Under the pieces are notes generated by a model. It searched no databases. It saw only the letters and a list, made by a program, of their open reading frames with translations, and was not told the DNA's origin. A stretch of DNA of 64,000 nucleotides from Bacteroidota bacterium (GTDB lineage Bacteria > Bacteroidota > Bacteroidia > Cytophagales > Cyclobacteriaceae), in contig CANIVF010000016.1 in NCBI GenBank assembly GCA_947470895.1, forward strand, positions 1-64,000, written 5' to 3'. The position numbers were made by a program, and so were the translations under genes. Of the stretch, positions 18,378 to 27,706 are shown piece after piece. Each line of letters opens with the position of its first letter. Within the stretch, counting starts at the first letter, position 1.

Positions 18378-19034
18378 TTAACCGTTTGTTTTCTTATGAT
18401 CAGCCAGGAATTTCTCCAGGCCGCTATCGGTCAGAGGGTGTTTCAATAACGCCATGATTACGTTGAGAGGGCAGGTGGCAACATCAGCACCAATTTCTGC
18501 GCACTTGATTAAGTGAATAGTATGTCTTACACTGGCTGCTAAAATTTCTGTTCCGTAGCCATAGTTATCATAGATTAAACGAATCTGGGCGATCAGATCC
18601 AAACCATCCTGAGAGATATCATCCAAACGACCAATGAAAGGAGAAACGTAACTGGCACCGGCTTTTGCAGTTAACAATGCCTGACCTGGTGAGAAGACCA
18701 ATGTGCAATTAGTACGGATACCTTCGCTCGTAAATTTCTTAATTGCTTTTACACCGTCCTTGATCATCGGGATTTTCACTACAATCTTATCATCAATCTT
18801 GGCTAGTTCTCTTCCTTCTCTCATCATTCCTTCGAAATCCGTGGCGATGACTTCTGCGCTTACATTATTATCTACGATGTTACAAATCGTCTTGTAGTGA
18901 GCCATTATTTTTTCTTTGCCTCCAATGCCTTCTTTGGCCATGAGTGAAGGGTTGGTGGTTACTCCATCCAATACACCCAAGTCGTAAGCTTCTTTTATTT
19001 CATTAAGATTGGCGGTATCGATAAAAAACTTCAT
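18378..19034 (-). CDS. fsa: fructose-6-phosphate aldolase / transaldolase (TalC-type)
   Basis: A 218-residue short transaldolase of the MipB/TalC family. It starts [16 protein letters not shown] and has [13 protein letters not shown], the Schiff-base lysine in VVKIPM, and the phosphate-binding region [13 protein letters not shown]. Members carry out transaldolase or fructose-6-phosphate aldolase reactions linking glycolysis and the pentose phosphate pathway; the two cannot be distinguished by sequence alone. The family's usual length (about 215-220) is kept. Confidence 0.93.
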   Translation of the reverse strand: MKFFIDTANLNEIKEAYDLGVLDGVTTNPSLMAKEGIGGKEKIMAHYKTICNIVDNNVSAEVIATDFEGMMREGRELAKIDDKIVVKIPMIKDGVKAIKKFTSEGIRTNCTLVFSPGQALLTAKAGASYVSPFIGRLDDISQDGLDLIAQIRLIYDNYGYGTEILAASVRHTIHLIKCAEIGADVATCPLNVIMALLKHPLTDSGLEKFLADHKKTNG

Positions 19035-19118
19035 AGATAAAATGGCTTGTGAGATGCAAAACTAATTCAAAAAATGAAAAAACCTTGGTGGTTTTAGTTG
19101 GGAGAGGGGTAAAAAAAG

Positions 19119-19212
19119 TGGCAAACCGAACATCGCACCGCTACAACCGCCTACCCTTGCTACCTTCCGGTCCTGGGGGAGTTCAGCAGGAGCTGGTCGT
19201 GCCGATTTGCCG
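19119..19212 (-). ncRNA. ffs: signal recognition particle RNA, small bacterial type (4.5S)
   Basis: On the minus strand the diagnostic SRP domain IV sequence CAGGACCGGAAGGTAGCA is present with its GGAA tetraloop and asymmetric internal loop. Flanking arms pair to a long hairpin: the 5' part GGCAAATCGG pairs with the 3' part CGGTTTGCC. About 94 nt, normal for the short bacterial form. The ends are estimated from the pairing. The RNA binds Ffh and is required for cotranslational membrane targeting. Confidence 0.93.
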
Positions 19213-19252
19213 CTGTAAAACTAACAAAAAGAAGTTCACTTTGAACAAATCA

Positions 19253-19492
19253 TTAAAGCAATCCTGATAAATAAATATTGAACTCCAGCGCATTCACTTC
19301 GATGAACCCATCATGTTTCAGGTCATCAAATATTTGTTCATCAAACTCCAGATCCCTGCTTTGCAGTTCACCGGATTCATCCACAACGAGTTCAGTGCCT
19401 GTAAAATGGATAGGATTTACTTTAACTAAAATTTTACCACTTTCAATTTCCTTTTTGAAGTACTGATGAACGATGTTACTGTCTTTGGCCAT
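19253..19492 (-). CDS. hypothetical protein, 79 aa
   Basis: A short acidic protein beginning MAKDSNIVHQYFKKEIESGK and ending EFNIYLSGLL. It has no signal, membrane segment or motif that I recognise. It lies just upstream of the SRP RNA on the same strand. Support is the intact frame, sensible composition and clear flanking spaces on both sides; a non-coding reading is possible. Confidence 0.55.
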   Translation of the reverse strand: MAKDSNIVHQYFKKEIESGKILVKVNPIHFTGTELVVDESGELQSRDLEFDEQIFDDLKHDGFIEVNALEFNIYLSGLL

Positions 19493-19664
19493 TGATTTTG
19501 TGATCGGGTAGCAAATTCTATTATTATTTTAACATAAGCAATCGCTGCAAGTATGCCTCGTTGCTTACCTGCAATTACGAATTGAATATTTTTTTCCGCT
19601 CTTGTAATTCTATTGGAACACCAATCCCCTATACTTAACTTAGCATCAGACCAAACCTAATTTT

Positions 19665-21317
19665 ATGAAGCTATTATTTGTCTTTCTGTTTGTTTTTAGT
19701 TCATCGTTTCTTTTTGCACAAACGGAACTTCAGCAAGTTGAAAAGTTAAAAGCCGAAGTCGTTCTTGAAATTGATAAGTTTGCAACGTTAGGACAACAAA
19801 TCAACGACATGTTGTTCAGCTTTTCAGAACTTGGGTTTCAGGAAGAAGAAACACAGAAGTATCTCACTGTATTGCTTGAAAAAAATGGTTTTAAAATTCA
19901 AAAAGGAATTGCTGGAATACCAACAGCATGGACTGCCAGCTGGGGATCGGGTAAACCTGTAATAGCGCTTGGCTCAGATGTAGATTGTATTCCCAAGGCC
20001 TCGCAGAAACCAGGCGTTGCTTATAAAGAACCCATTGTAGAAGGTGCTCCAGGTCATGGCGAAGGTCATAATTCAGGGCAGGCGCTTAATATTATTTCAG
20101 CTCTAGCCATCAAAAAGATTATGGAGCGCGAAAAGATTTCAGGTACTCTTGTTTTGTGGCCAGGTATTGCCGAAGAACAACTAGGCACCAAAGCCTACTA
20201 TGTGCGAGCTGGAGTGTTTAAGGAGGTAGACGCTTGCATCTTCACCCATGTGGCCAGTAATCTTGCTGTATCACATGGAGATGGAGGTTATAACGGAATG
20301 ATTTCTGTGAAATTTAATTTCGAAGGTGCGGCTGCACATGCGGCCGGTGCTCCATGGCGAGGAAGAAGTGCTCTGGATGCTGTTGAGTTAATGAATATCG
20401 GATGGAATTTCAGGCGCGAACACCTGGCACTTTCTCAGCGATCGCATTATGTTATTTCGGATGGTGGTGATCAACCAAACGTGGTGCCTTCCAAAGCTTC
20501 CGTTTGGTATTACTTCAGAGAGCGCACCTATCCTGAAATCAAAGCGCTTTTTGACAAAGGAATTAAAACTGCTGAAGGTGCAGCACTCATGACTGATACT
20601 AAATTTACCTATGAAATATTAGGATCAGCTTGGCCAGCACATTTTAATAAGCCGATAGCACTTGCTGCGTATTCCAATATAAAAAAGGTAGGATTGCCTT
20701 ATTGGTCGGAAGAAGATCAAACTTTGGCTAAGGCTGTACAACTGGAAATGAAGGCACCCAAGCAAACCGGATTGGCAACAAAACTGGATACGATTGGGTT
20801 GCCTAACCCTCCGGGAATGGTGAACGTTATGGGCCGCCAGCTGATGGCGCTAGTAGGAGGGTCGGATGATATTGCCGATATATCATGGACAGTGCCAACG
20901 ATCGTCCTCGGCTATCCTTCTAATATTCCGGGGCTTCCGGGCCATCATTGGTCAGATGCTATTGCTATGGCAACACCCATTGCGCATAAAGGAATTGTGG
21001 CTGGTGCAAAAGTAGAGGCCATGACATTGCTTGATTTGTTTTTATCTCCTGAGATTCTGATGAATGCTAAAAGCTACTATGTTAACGAGCAAACCAAAGA
21101 GCAACATTATATTCCGTTGATCAGTGAAAAGGATCAACCTGCGATTACCCTCAACAAAAAAATCATGGAGGATTACAAACCCAAGTTAAAACCATTTTAC
21201 TATGATCCGGCAAAATATAAAACCTATCTCGATCAACTGGGCATTAAGTACCCTGTGATTCGTCCGGATCAGAAAGAAGCGATCGAAAAAATAAACAACG
21301 CACAAAAGACTAACTAA
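19665..21317 (+). CDS. secreted M20-family amidohydrolase (AbgB-like), copy 1
   Basis: A 550-residue metallopeptidase-fold amidohydrolase with a signal peptide cleaved after FLFAQ (about residue 19). Metal-site regions are GSDVDCIPKASQKPG and APGHGEGHNSGQALN, followed by a catalytic Glu region (LWPGIAEEQLGTKAYYVRAG) and the dimerisation-domain motif AAAHAAGAPWRGRSALDAVE. This resembles aminobenzoyl-glutamate hydrolase subunit B and other M20 aminoacylases that cleave N-acyl amino acids; the exact substrate is unknown and export suggests a periplasmic one. A close paralogue follows after eight bases, so they form a tandem operon. Confidence 0.88.
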   Translation: MKLLFVFLFVFSSSFLFAQTELQQVEKLKAEVVLEIDKFATLGQQINDMLFSFSELGFQEEETQKYLTVLLEKNGFKIQKGIAGIPTAWTASWGSGKPVIALGSDVDCIPKASQKPGVAYKEPIVEGAPGHGEGHNSGQALNIISALAIKKIMEREKISGTLVLWPGIAEEQLGTKAYYVRAGVFKEVDACIFTHVASNLAVSHGDGGYNGMISVKFNFEGAAAHAAGAPWRGRSALDAVELMNIGWNFRREHLALSQRSHYVISDGGDQPNVVPSKASVWYYFRERTYPEIKALFDKGIKTAEGAALMTDTKFTYEILGSAWPAHFNKPIALAAYSNIKKVGLPYWSEEDQTLAKAVQLEMKAPKQTGLATKLDTIGLPNPPGMVNVMGRQLMALVGGSDDIADISWTVPTIVLGYPSNIPGLPGHHWSDAIAMATPIAHKGIVAGAKVEAMTLLDLFLSPEILMNAKSYYVNEQTKEQHYIPLISEKDQPAITLNKKIMEDYKPKLKPFYYDPAKYKTYLDQLGIKYPVIRPDQKEAIEKINNAQKTN

Positions 21318-21325
21318 TATTAACG

Positions 21326-22978
21326 ATGAAGAAAATCATTACACTTTTCTGTTGCCTTGCGCTTGTTCATTTTTCAAGTGCACAAACGGAAGCTCAGCAA
21401 GTGGAGAAGCTTAAGGCTGAGGCTGCACTTGAAGTTGAAAAGTATGCCACGATAGGCCAGCAGATCAACGATATGCTGTTCAGTTTTTCAGAGTTAGGTT
21501 TTCAGGAATATGAGACCTTAAATTATCTCACCACATTATTAGAGAAGCAAGGTTTTAAAATTCAGAAGGGAGTGGCTGGCGTTCCTACGGCATGGATTGC
21601 AACTTGGGCTTATGGTAGCGGAAAGCCAGTGATTGCATTGGGTTCTGACGTAGACTGTATTCCAAAGGCATCGCAGAAACCCGGTGTGGCATATGCTGAT
21701 CCCATTGTGGTAGGTGCTCCAGGTCATGGTGAAGGTCACAACTCTGGCCAGGCTTTGAATATCATTTCTGCGCTTGCCATTAAGAAAATTATGGAACGCG
21801 AAAAAATTTCCGGTACGATTATGTTGTGGCCTGGTGTGGCAGAGGAATTGGTGGGTACGAAAGCATACTATGTTCGAGCTGGATATTTTAAAGAGGTAGA
21901 TGCCTGCATATTCACACACGTTGCCAACAACCTTGGTGTGGGTTATGGTGACGCAGGTAACAACGGTCTTGTTTCTGTTCGCTTCAATTTTGAAGGCGCG
22001 GCAGCACATGCAGCGGGTGCTCCCTGGAGAGGAAAAAGTGCGCTTGATGCTGTTGAACTCATGAACATAGGCTGGAACTTCAGACGCGAACATCTGGAAC
22101 TCACGCAGCGTTCGCACTATGTTATTACCGATGGAGGAGATCAACCCAATGTAGTGCCGTCTAAAGCCGCAGTGTGGTATTATTTCAGAGAACGCACCTA
22201 TCCCAACATCAAGAAACTTTTTGACGTTGGTGTGAAAATCGCTGAGGGTGCAGCTTTAATGACAGATACTAAATTTACCTATGAAATTCTAGGCTCAGCC
22301 TGGCCCGGTCATTTTAATAAACCCATTGCCGAAGCTATGTACGACAACATGAAGAAGGTGGGACTTCCGAAATGGTCAGAAGAAGACCAATTGCTTGCCA
22401 GGGCAACTCAAATAGAATTGGGTGCACCAAAAATTGAAGGTCTGGCTGTTAAGTTGGATACATTGGGTTTGCCAACTCCCACAGGACCAGTAAATGTGAT
22501 GGGTCGTCAGTTAATGGCGATGGGTGGAGGATCGGATGATATTGCCGATATCAGTTGGACTGTGCCTACGGTGGTTTTACGCTATCCTTCAAATATACCT
22601 GGTTTGCCAGGGCATCATTGGAGCAACGCCATCTCCATGGCAACGCCTATTGCTCATAAGGGAATCGTATATGGTGCTAAAGCAGAAGTGATGACTATAT
22701 TAGACATGTTATTGAAGCCTGAAGTTTTGAAGAATGCCTGGATGTATTACAACAATGAACAGACAAAAGATTTAAAGTATACACCGTTGGTAGGAGAGAA
22801 GGATAATCCGGCCATTACATTGAATAAAAAAATTATGGAAGAGTATGCTCCCAAACTTAAGCCTTTTTACTACAACTCAGCCAAGTACAAAACCTATCTT
22901 GATCAATTGGGTATTGAGTATCCAACCCTAAGACCTGATCAGAAAGAGGCAGTGAAAAAATTATTGGAGAAGAAGTAG
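21326..22978 (+). CDS. secreted M20-family amidohydrolase (AbgB-like), copy 2
   Basis: Also 550 residues and alignable with copy 1 almost without gaps, so this is a tandem duplication that has since diverged. It keeps the signal peptide (ending HFSSAQ), GSDVDCIPKASQKPG, GHGEGHNSGQALN and AAAHAAGAPWRGKSALDAVE. Differences cluster in surface segments and around the active-site rim (SHGDGGYNGM in copy 1 is GYGDAGNNGL here; ALVGGSDDIA is AMGGGSDDIA), so a changed substrate range is possible. Expressed with copy 1 on spacing. Confidence 0.88.
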   Translation: MKKIITLFCCLALVHFSSAQTEAQQVEKLKAEAALEVEKYATIGQQINDMLFSFSELGFQEYETLNYLTTLLEKQGFKIQKGVAGVPTAWIATWAYGSGKPVIALGSDVDCIPKASQKPGVAYADPIVVGAPGHGEGHNSGQALNIISALAIKKIMEREKISGTIMLWPGVAEELVGTKAYYVRAGYFKEVDACIFTHVANNLGVGYGDAGNNGLVSVRFNFEGAAAHAAGAPWRGKSALDAVELMNIGWNFRREHLELTQRSHYVITDGGDQPNVVPSKAAVWYYFRERTYPNIKKLFDVGVKIAEGAALMTDTKFTYEILGSAWPGHFNKPIAEAMYDNMKKVGLPKWSEEDQLLARATQIELGAPKIEGLAVKLDTLGLPTPTGPVNVMGRQLMAMGGGSDDIADISWTVPTVVLRYPSNIPGLPGHHWSNAISMATPIAHKGIVYGAKAEVMTILDMLLKPEVLKNAWMYYNNEQTKDLKYTPLVGEKDNPAITLNKKIMEEYAPKLKPFYYNSAKYKTYLDQLGIEYPTLRPDQKEAVKKLLEKK

Positions 22979-23034
22979 GGGATACTAAAATGACACATAG
23001 TTAATTGTCGGGTTTTCGTTTAATTTATCGTTTT

Positions 23035-23619
23035 ATGTTCACAGGAATTATCGAGTCCATTGCCCGCATAGAAAAAATTGTATCGGAAGGAACCAACAAA
23101 CATTTTTGTTTTGCTAGTCCGATCAGCCATGAATTGAAATTGGATCAAAGTGTTTCGCATAATGGAGTATGTCTCACTGTCACCAATGTGGAGGGTAATC
23201 AACATTGGGTAACAGCCATCGATGAAACCCTGAAGAAATCAGCACTTGGATTGTTAGCTTCAGGTGATGAAGTGAATCTCGAACGTTGCATGATTGCCAA
23301 CGGACGATTTGATGGTCATGTAGTTCAAGGTCATATTGATCAAACTGGTAAGTGTATCTCTGTAGAAGATGCAGGTGGGAGCTGGATTTTTAATTTTGAG
23401 TATGATCCATCACTTGGAAATATAATTGTTGAGAAAGGATCGATCTCCATAAATGGGGTAAGTCTTACTTGTTTTAACAGTAAAGACCATGGATTTACTG
23501 TCGCGATTATTCCCTATACGTTTGAGCATACTAATTTTCATGAAATCAAAGCGGGTACTCTGGTTAACCTTGAGTTCGATATCATTGGTAAGTATGTTAG
23601 GCGATTATTAAATAAATAG
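23035..23619 (+). CDS. ribE: riboflavin synthase alpha chain
   Basis: The enzyme dismutates two 6,7-dimethyl-8-ribityllumazine molecules to riboflavin. It has the two lumazine-binding barrel repeats, starting MFTGIIESIARIEKI and, in the second half, DGHVVQGHIDQTG and EKGSISINGVSLT. I chose the ATG at 23035 (194 aa) because the family always begins MFTGII; the 30 bases upstream in frame are not conserved. It is single, following the M20 pair by 57 bp. Confidence 0.95.
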   Translation: MFTGIIESIARIEKIVSEGTNKHFCFASPISHELKLDQSVSHNGVCLTVTNVEGNQHWVTAIDETLKKSALGLLASGDEVNLERCMIANGRFDGHVVQGHIDQTGKCISVEDAGGSWIFNFEYDPSLGNIIVEKGSISINGVSLTCFNSKDHGFTVAIIPYTFEHTNFHEIKAGTLVNLEFDIIGKYVRRLLNK

Positions 23620-23678
23620 TTGAACATTTTTTCTGATTTGATTTTGCTATTTTTAGTTTCAATCTAAAACGGAGTGTT

Positions 23679-24194
23679 ATGTTAGATCAACTTGTAAAAT
23701 TAGTAGAACAGAATGCGGGAGAAGCCATTGTGAAGAATCAGGCTATTCCCAATCAATTTAATAATGCAGCTATACAGGAAGTGGCAGGTTCCATTTTTAA
23801 CACACTCAAAGGTCAGGTGGCCCAGGGAAACCTCCAACAGGTAGTTTCTATGTTTCAGGGCGGGGCAAGCCAGCATGCATTTGCGAATAATCCTATGGTG
23901 CGTGAAATGATTTCTTCTGTGGCTGGAAATTTTGCGGCTAAGTTTGGCGTTTCCTCTGCCCAGGCACAGAGCATCGTATCGAGCTTGTTGCCTACTGTGA
24001 TGAATCAGTTCGTTCAAAAGGCCAATGATCCTAAGGATAATTCTTTTGACCTTTCTAATATGATGAAAACAATGAGCGGCAATAGTAATCTGGATGTCGC
24101 TAGCATTGTTGGCCAGCTAGCCGGAGGAAATTCTAAATCAAATCCCCTTGGCACATTGGGTAGTTTGGCAGGAAAGTTTTTTGGAAAGAAATAA
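23679..24194 (+). CDS. DUF937-like protein
   Basis: A 171-residue protein without signal or membrane segments, rich in Gln, Asn, Ala and Gly. It opens MLDQLVKLVEQNAGEAIVKN and continues with helical repeats (VREMISSVAGNFAAKFGVSS; QSIVSSLLPTVMNQFVQKAN) and a flexible Gly/Ser-rich C-terminus ending LAGKFFGKK. This resembles DUF937/YidB-like proteins common in Bacteroidota, whose function is not known. A terminator follows. Confidence 0.7.
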   Translation: MLDQLVKLVEQNAGEAIVKNQAIPNQFNNAAIQEVAGSIFNTLKGQVAQGNLQQVVSMFQGGASQHAFANNPMVREMISSVAGNFAAKFGVSSAQAQSIVSSLLPTVMNQFVQKANDPKDNSFDLSNMMKTMSGNSNLDVASIVGQLAGGNSKSNPLGTLGSLAGKFFGKK

Positions 24195-24213
24195 TGCTCA
24201 CGTTAACAAGTTG

Positions 24214-24246
24214 AAAGCTCCTTCAGGCAACTGGGGGAGCTTTTTT
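24214..24246 (+). terminator. rho-independent terminator of the DUF937-like gene
   Basis: AAAGCTCC (24214-24221) pairs with GGAGCTTT (24236-24243), followed by TTT. The hairpin overlaps the last codons of the convergent PAP2 gene, so it lies partly inside coding sequence. Confidence 0.75.
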
Positions 24247-24804
24247 AAATTTATTTAGCAATACACTAGAAGCCTTATATCCAATCCATCCACAAAAAAG
24301 GCCAATGACACCACCCACCAGAATATCTCCCGGATAGTGAACTCCCAAATAAATACGGGTGTATGTCATGACGATCGCCCAAATGAAAATTAGTCCAATC
24401 CATCGATAAACAGATCGCATAGACAACCAAACAAAAAAAGCAACTCCCATGGTGTTGGCTGCATGACCGGAAGCAAAACCGTAAAGGCCACCGCGATAGC
24501 CATCAACAAGGTGTAATAGAGTTTGTACGCTTGGGTCTTGAGATGGGCGTAGCCTTGCAAAAAATGGCTTCATAAAGGTCGATGTTATCTGATCGCAAAG
24601 AAGAATGGTGATGGCAGCCCCGATTAAAATGAACCAGGCTTCTTTGCGATAGTTTTTGAAGAGTAAGAAAATCAAAAACGCATAAAGTGGTATCCAGAAA
24701 AAAGTCTTTGTAATCAGCAGCATGACCGGGTCAAGCAGCGGGGAATGAAATCCATTAAGAAAAATGAGAATTTTTTTATCCAGTTCGATCAGCTTCTCAA
24801 TCAT
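24223..24804 (-). CDS. PAP2-family membrane phosphatase
   Basis: A 193-residue integral membrane protein with about five hydrophobic segments. The three acid-phosphatase motifs are present: KPFFARLRP (motif 1), GFASGHAANTMG (motif 2, ASGH in place of PSGH) and RIYLGVHYPGDILVG (motif 3, with the catalytic His and Asp). Likely substrates are undecaprenyl pyrophosphate or phosphatidic acid/phosphatidylglycerol phosphate; the sequence does not decide between them. Confidence 0.88.
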   Translation of the reverse strand: MIEKLIELDKKILIFLNGFHSPLLDPVMLLITKTFFWIPLYAFLIFLLFKNYRKEAWFILIGAAITILLCDQITSTFMKPFFARLRPSQDPSVQTLLHLVDGYRGGLYGFASGHAANTMGVAFFVWLSMRSVYRWIGLIFIWAIVMTYTRIYLGVHYPGDILVGGVIGLFCGWIGYKASSVLLNKFKKAPPVA

Positions 24805-24974
24805 TTCAAATGTGTTTCCAGAATAGTTTTATCAATAAAATCTGATGGCCTTTCAAAGGTAAAAAGAATAAATCAGAATCATCTTTTGCATTATCATTCT
24901 TCCTGTATGCCTAAAATTAACTTGTAATTCCACCGCTTAAAATGGTAAATTGGAAGTTTAAGAGTTAAGCAACT

Positions 24975-26453
24975 ATGAAATATGATCTCATTGTAATCGG
25001 TGGTGGTCCTTCGGGATATGCAGCTGCTATGCGTGCCTTGGATTTTAAGAAGAAAGTCCTCCTAATAGAAAAGAATAAGTTGGGAGGCGCTGGTGTAACC
25101 AATGGTGCTTTGTCGTCCAAAACATGGTGGGAGTTATCTAGAGAAGCTTCTGCATTTCGCAAAAGCCTGAATCGTTACAATATTGAAATTCCATCCATCA
25201 GTTTTAAGGAAATTCAAAATGAAGTGCGCAAAGCTGTGCATGAACGCAAAAGCATGCTTGAGGAACATTTGCAGGAATTAGTCAATACTTCCTATTCAAA
25301 TTTATTGGATTTCAAAATAGGAGAAGCCAGAGTGATTGGTCAGCATGAAGTGGAAATTCTGGTTGGAGCAAAAAAAGAAGTTGTGCGAGGTGATTATATC
25401 ATTTTGGCGACAGGAAGCAGACCTCGGTATTTACCCGAATTGCCCATCGATGAAAAGCACGTGCTAACCAGCGAAGGGATTGAAGACATGACTGACTTCC
25501 CGGAGAGTATGGTGATTGTGGGGGCAGGGGTAATTGGTTGCGAGTATGCTACCATTTTCAGCGGCTTTGGTCGCACTAAGGTTCATTTGATTGATAAAGG
25601 TGATCGGATATTACCCTTTGAAGATGAAGATGTGGTGCGCATTATTGAGCGTAATATGGAAAATAACGGAGTGCTTATTCACCGCAGTTCCAGGTTAATT
25701 AGCATGCGCATTGTAAATAACCGAGTGGAATATGAACTGGAATATACGGATGGCAGTCGCGAAGTTTTTAATGTTGAAAAGGCATTGGTTTCCGTTGGCC
25801 GTGTAGCAAATCTTGAAGACTTGTGGGATGAAAAAGTGGGGATCGATATTTCAAAGCGTGGTATTCATAATAACGATACACAAACTAATGTGTCTAATAT
25901 TTATGCAGTGGGAGATTTAACGGCCGATATTTCATTGGTCAATGTGGGTGAATTGGAAGGGCGTTATGCCGTGGAAAGAATATTCGGTCTTCCTGATCGG
26001 AAATTGGTTTATGAAAACATCAGCACGATTATGTTTCTGAGTCCTGAAGTAGCCGGAGTTGGACTGAACGAAACACAAGCAAAAGAAAAGGGTATGGATT
26101 ATAAAGTAGTAACCCTTGAGTATAGCACAATCCCAAGGGCAATTGCCAAGCGAAATACACAAGGATTTATAAAGTTATTAGTAACGTGTGATAATCATAT
26201 GAAAATATTAGGCATGAAGGTGGTGGGCAATCACGCCAGTAGTTCTATTCAAGCCGTAGCAGTGCTGATCTCAATGAACAAAGGCATTGAAGAGTTGGCC
26301 GAGTGCGTTCATCCTCATCCCAGCATCACAGAAGGAATTCAGGAATGTGTGCGCATGCTGATGGGCAAGTCAATATTTAAACCTTCAGCACTTCGTGGGC
26401 GACTATCCTGTAGAAAATTCGTTGATGGATCGTACGAGGATATTGTTTTCTGA
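24975..26453 (+). CDS. pyridine nucleotide-disulfide oxidoreductase-like flavoprotein lacking the redox disulfide (SthA/Lpd-like)
   Basis: The 492-residue protein has the fold of dihydrolipoamide dehydrogenase: an FAD site (GGGPSGYAAAMRALDF), an NAD site (IVGAGVIGCEYATIFSGFG), AVGDLTADISLVN and a C-terminal dimerisation domain with the His-Glu motif ECVHPHPSITEGIQE. The segment that should hold the CxxxxC disulfide reads LGGAGVTNGALSSKTWWELS, with no cysteine. Soluble transhydrogenases (SthA) also lack one or both of these cysteines, so an NAD(P)H:quinone or transhydrogenase role is possible; lipoamide reduction is unlikely. Confidence 0.85.
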   Translation: MKYDLIVIGGGPSGYAAAMRALDFKKKVLLIEKNKLGGAGVTNGALSSKTWWELSREASAFRKSLNRYNIEIPSISFKEIQNEVRKAVHERKSMLEEHLQELVNTSYSNLLDFKIGEARVIGQHEVEILVGAKKEVVRGDYIILATGSRPRYLPELPIDEKHVLTSEGIEDMTDFPESMVIVGAGVIGCEYATIFSGFGRTKVHLIDKGDRILPFEDEDVVRIIERNMENNGVLIHRSSRLISMRIVNNRVEYELEYTDGSREVFNVEKALVSVGRVANLEDLWDEKVGIDISKRGIHNNDTQTNVSNIYAVGDLTADISLVNVGELEGRYAVERIFGLPDRKLVYENISTIMFLSPEVAGVGLNETQAKEKGMDYKVVTLEYSTIPRAIAKRNTQGFIKLLVTCDNHMKILGMKVVGNHASSSIQAVAVLISMNKGIEELAECVHPHPSITEGIQECVRMLMGKSIFKPSALRGRLSCRKFVDGSYEDIVF

Positions 26454-26507
26454 GGCTTAATTATAGAGATTCAATTTTATATTAAGTAAAATTTGAATAA
26501 TCATTAT

Positions 26508-27078
26508 ATGATGATAAGTATAATTACTACTGTAGTAATAGGCGCATTATTTGTTTCCTGTTCAGTGGATAAATGATATTCAATGAAGCAGCGGAATAAG
26601 GTTTATTATTTCGAACAGATCAATTTTCATGATCTGATGAAACGATATGTGAATAAGGAGCAATTAAGTGTAGGCGATCTCGAAGGTATCTATTCTGTTT
26701 CGATGGTGGTGTATAAGAAAGGCAAAGGAGTTCTTTCTTCTACCGAAAAAGAAAAGGTTTCGGAGAATTATAAGCAGTTGGCTATCATCAAAGTTATGGA
26801 TGGAGCAAATCGCGCATATGTAGAGGTGCATCTGGATAAAAATTTTTTACCAAGCTATTCGATTCGAGGTGAGTTTAGAAGGATGGCCCCATGCAAATAT
26901 TTTGATTTATAAAGATTTTGAGTCGCGTGGTAGAGAAGCATCCCATACGTTCACCTTTGATCGAACGAAAGACATTCTTGAAGGTGTGCGCAAATAAAAC
27001 AACGGGCAGTTTAAATATACATATCAACTCACGTACGTGGAGTTGCAGTCGAAGCAAGCGGAGAGTTCTCGAAAATAG
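26508..27078 (+). pseudogene. broken lipoprotein gene, one nonsense codon and two frameshifts
   Basis: From ATG 26508 a lipoprotein-like signal is read (MMISIITTVVIGALFVSCSV), then an in-frame TGA at 26574-26576. The same frame continues through VYYFEQINFHDLMKRYVNKE to KVMDGANRAYVEVHLDKNFL. Near 26885 coding moves to another frame (ANILIYKDFESRGREASHTF, then DRTKDILEGVRK) and near 26995 to a third (NNGQFKYTYQLTYVELQSKQ), ending at TAG 27076-27078. The continuity across three frames shows one decayed gene. Function not recognised. Confidence 0.7.
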
Positions 27079-27097
27079 TTTCAGTAAAACTTTGCAT

Positions 27098-27700
27098 TTA
27101 TTTGGTATGTCTTTGCTTTAACACCGTTAAGACATCTTTCAGTTGATATTCTTTGGCCGCGAGTAACACCAGGTAGTGATACATCAGATCAGCTGCTTCA
27201 CTAAGAAAGAGCTCTTTATTGTTGTCTTTTGCTTCGATAATTAATTCCACGGCTTCCTCACCAACTTTTTGAGCTACCTTATTGATTCCAGAATCGAAAA
27301 GTTGATTGGTATAAGATCCTGCTTTTGGGTTTTTCTTACGTTCCTGAATGATCGCTTCGAGAAATTCCAGCCCAGAAAACTCATTCGCTTCGTTAAAGCA
27401 GCTATCCGCTCCGGTATGACATGTAGGTCCTTCAGGTGTTACTTTAAAAAGAAGTGTATCGCTGTCGCAATCTGTTTTTACATCAAGTAGGTGTAAGTAA
27501 TTACCAGATGTTTCTCCTTTTGTCCAGAGTCGTTGGTTTGTACGGCTGTAGAAGGTCAGTTTATTTTTGGCAAGTGTTTTTTCCAGTGCCTCACGATTCA
27601 TGTATCCAAGCATTAAAACGGTATTTGTTTTTGCGTCTTGTACAATGCACGGAATGAGTCCTTGGGTTTTATCAAAGTCTAATTTTCGCAAATCAATCAT
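27098..27700 (-). CDS. hisIE: bifunctional phosphoribosyl-AMP cyclohydrolase / phosphoribosyl-ATP pyrophosphohydrolase
   Basis: A 200-residue fusion catalysing steps 2 and 3 of histidine synthesis. The HisI half (residues 1-105) has MLGYMNREALEKT, FYSRTNQRLWTKGETSGN and the metal-binding CDSDTLLF and CHTGADSCF cysteines. The HisE half (about 110-200) has SYTNQLFDSGINKVAQKVGE and the acidic cluster EEAVELIIEAKD. It is the last gene of the his operon, six bases after hisF. Confidence 0.96.
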   Translation of the reverse strand: MIDLRKLDFDKTQGLIPCIVQDAKTNTVLMLGYMNREALEKTLAKNKLTFYSRTNQRLWTKGETSGNYLHLLDVKTDCDSDTLLFKVTPEGPTCHTGADSCFNEANEFSGLEFLEAIIQERKKNPKAGSYTNQLFDSGINKVAQKVGEEAVELIIEAKDNNKELFLSEAADLMYHYLVLLAAKEYQLKDVLTVLKQRHTK

Positions 27701-27706
27701 GGCTAC

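Noticed and set aside
21539-22144. 201-codon antisense frame inside the second M20 gene
   Set aside because: It is a shadow of strong codon bias on the other strand; composition is Cys/His-rich and not protein-like, and the sense gene is unambiguous.
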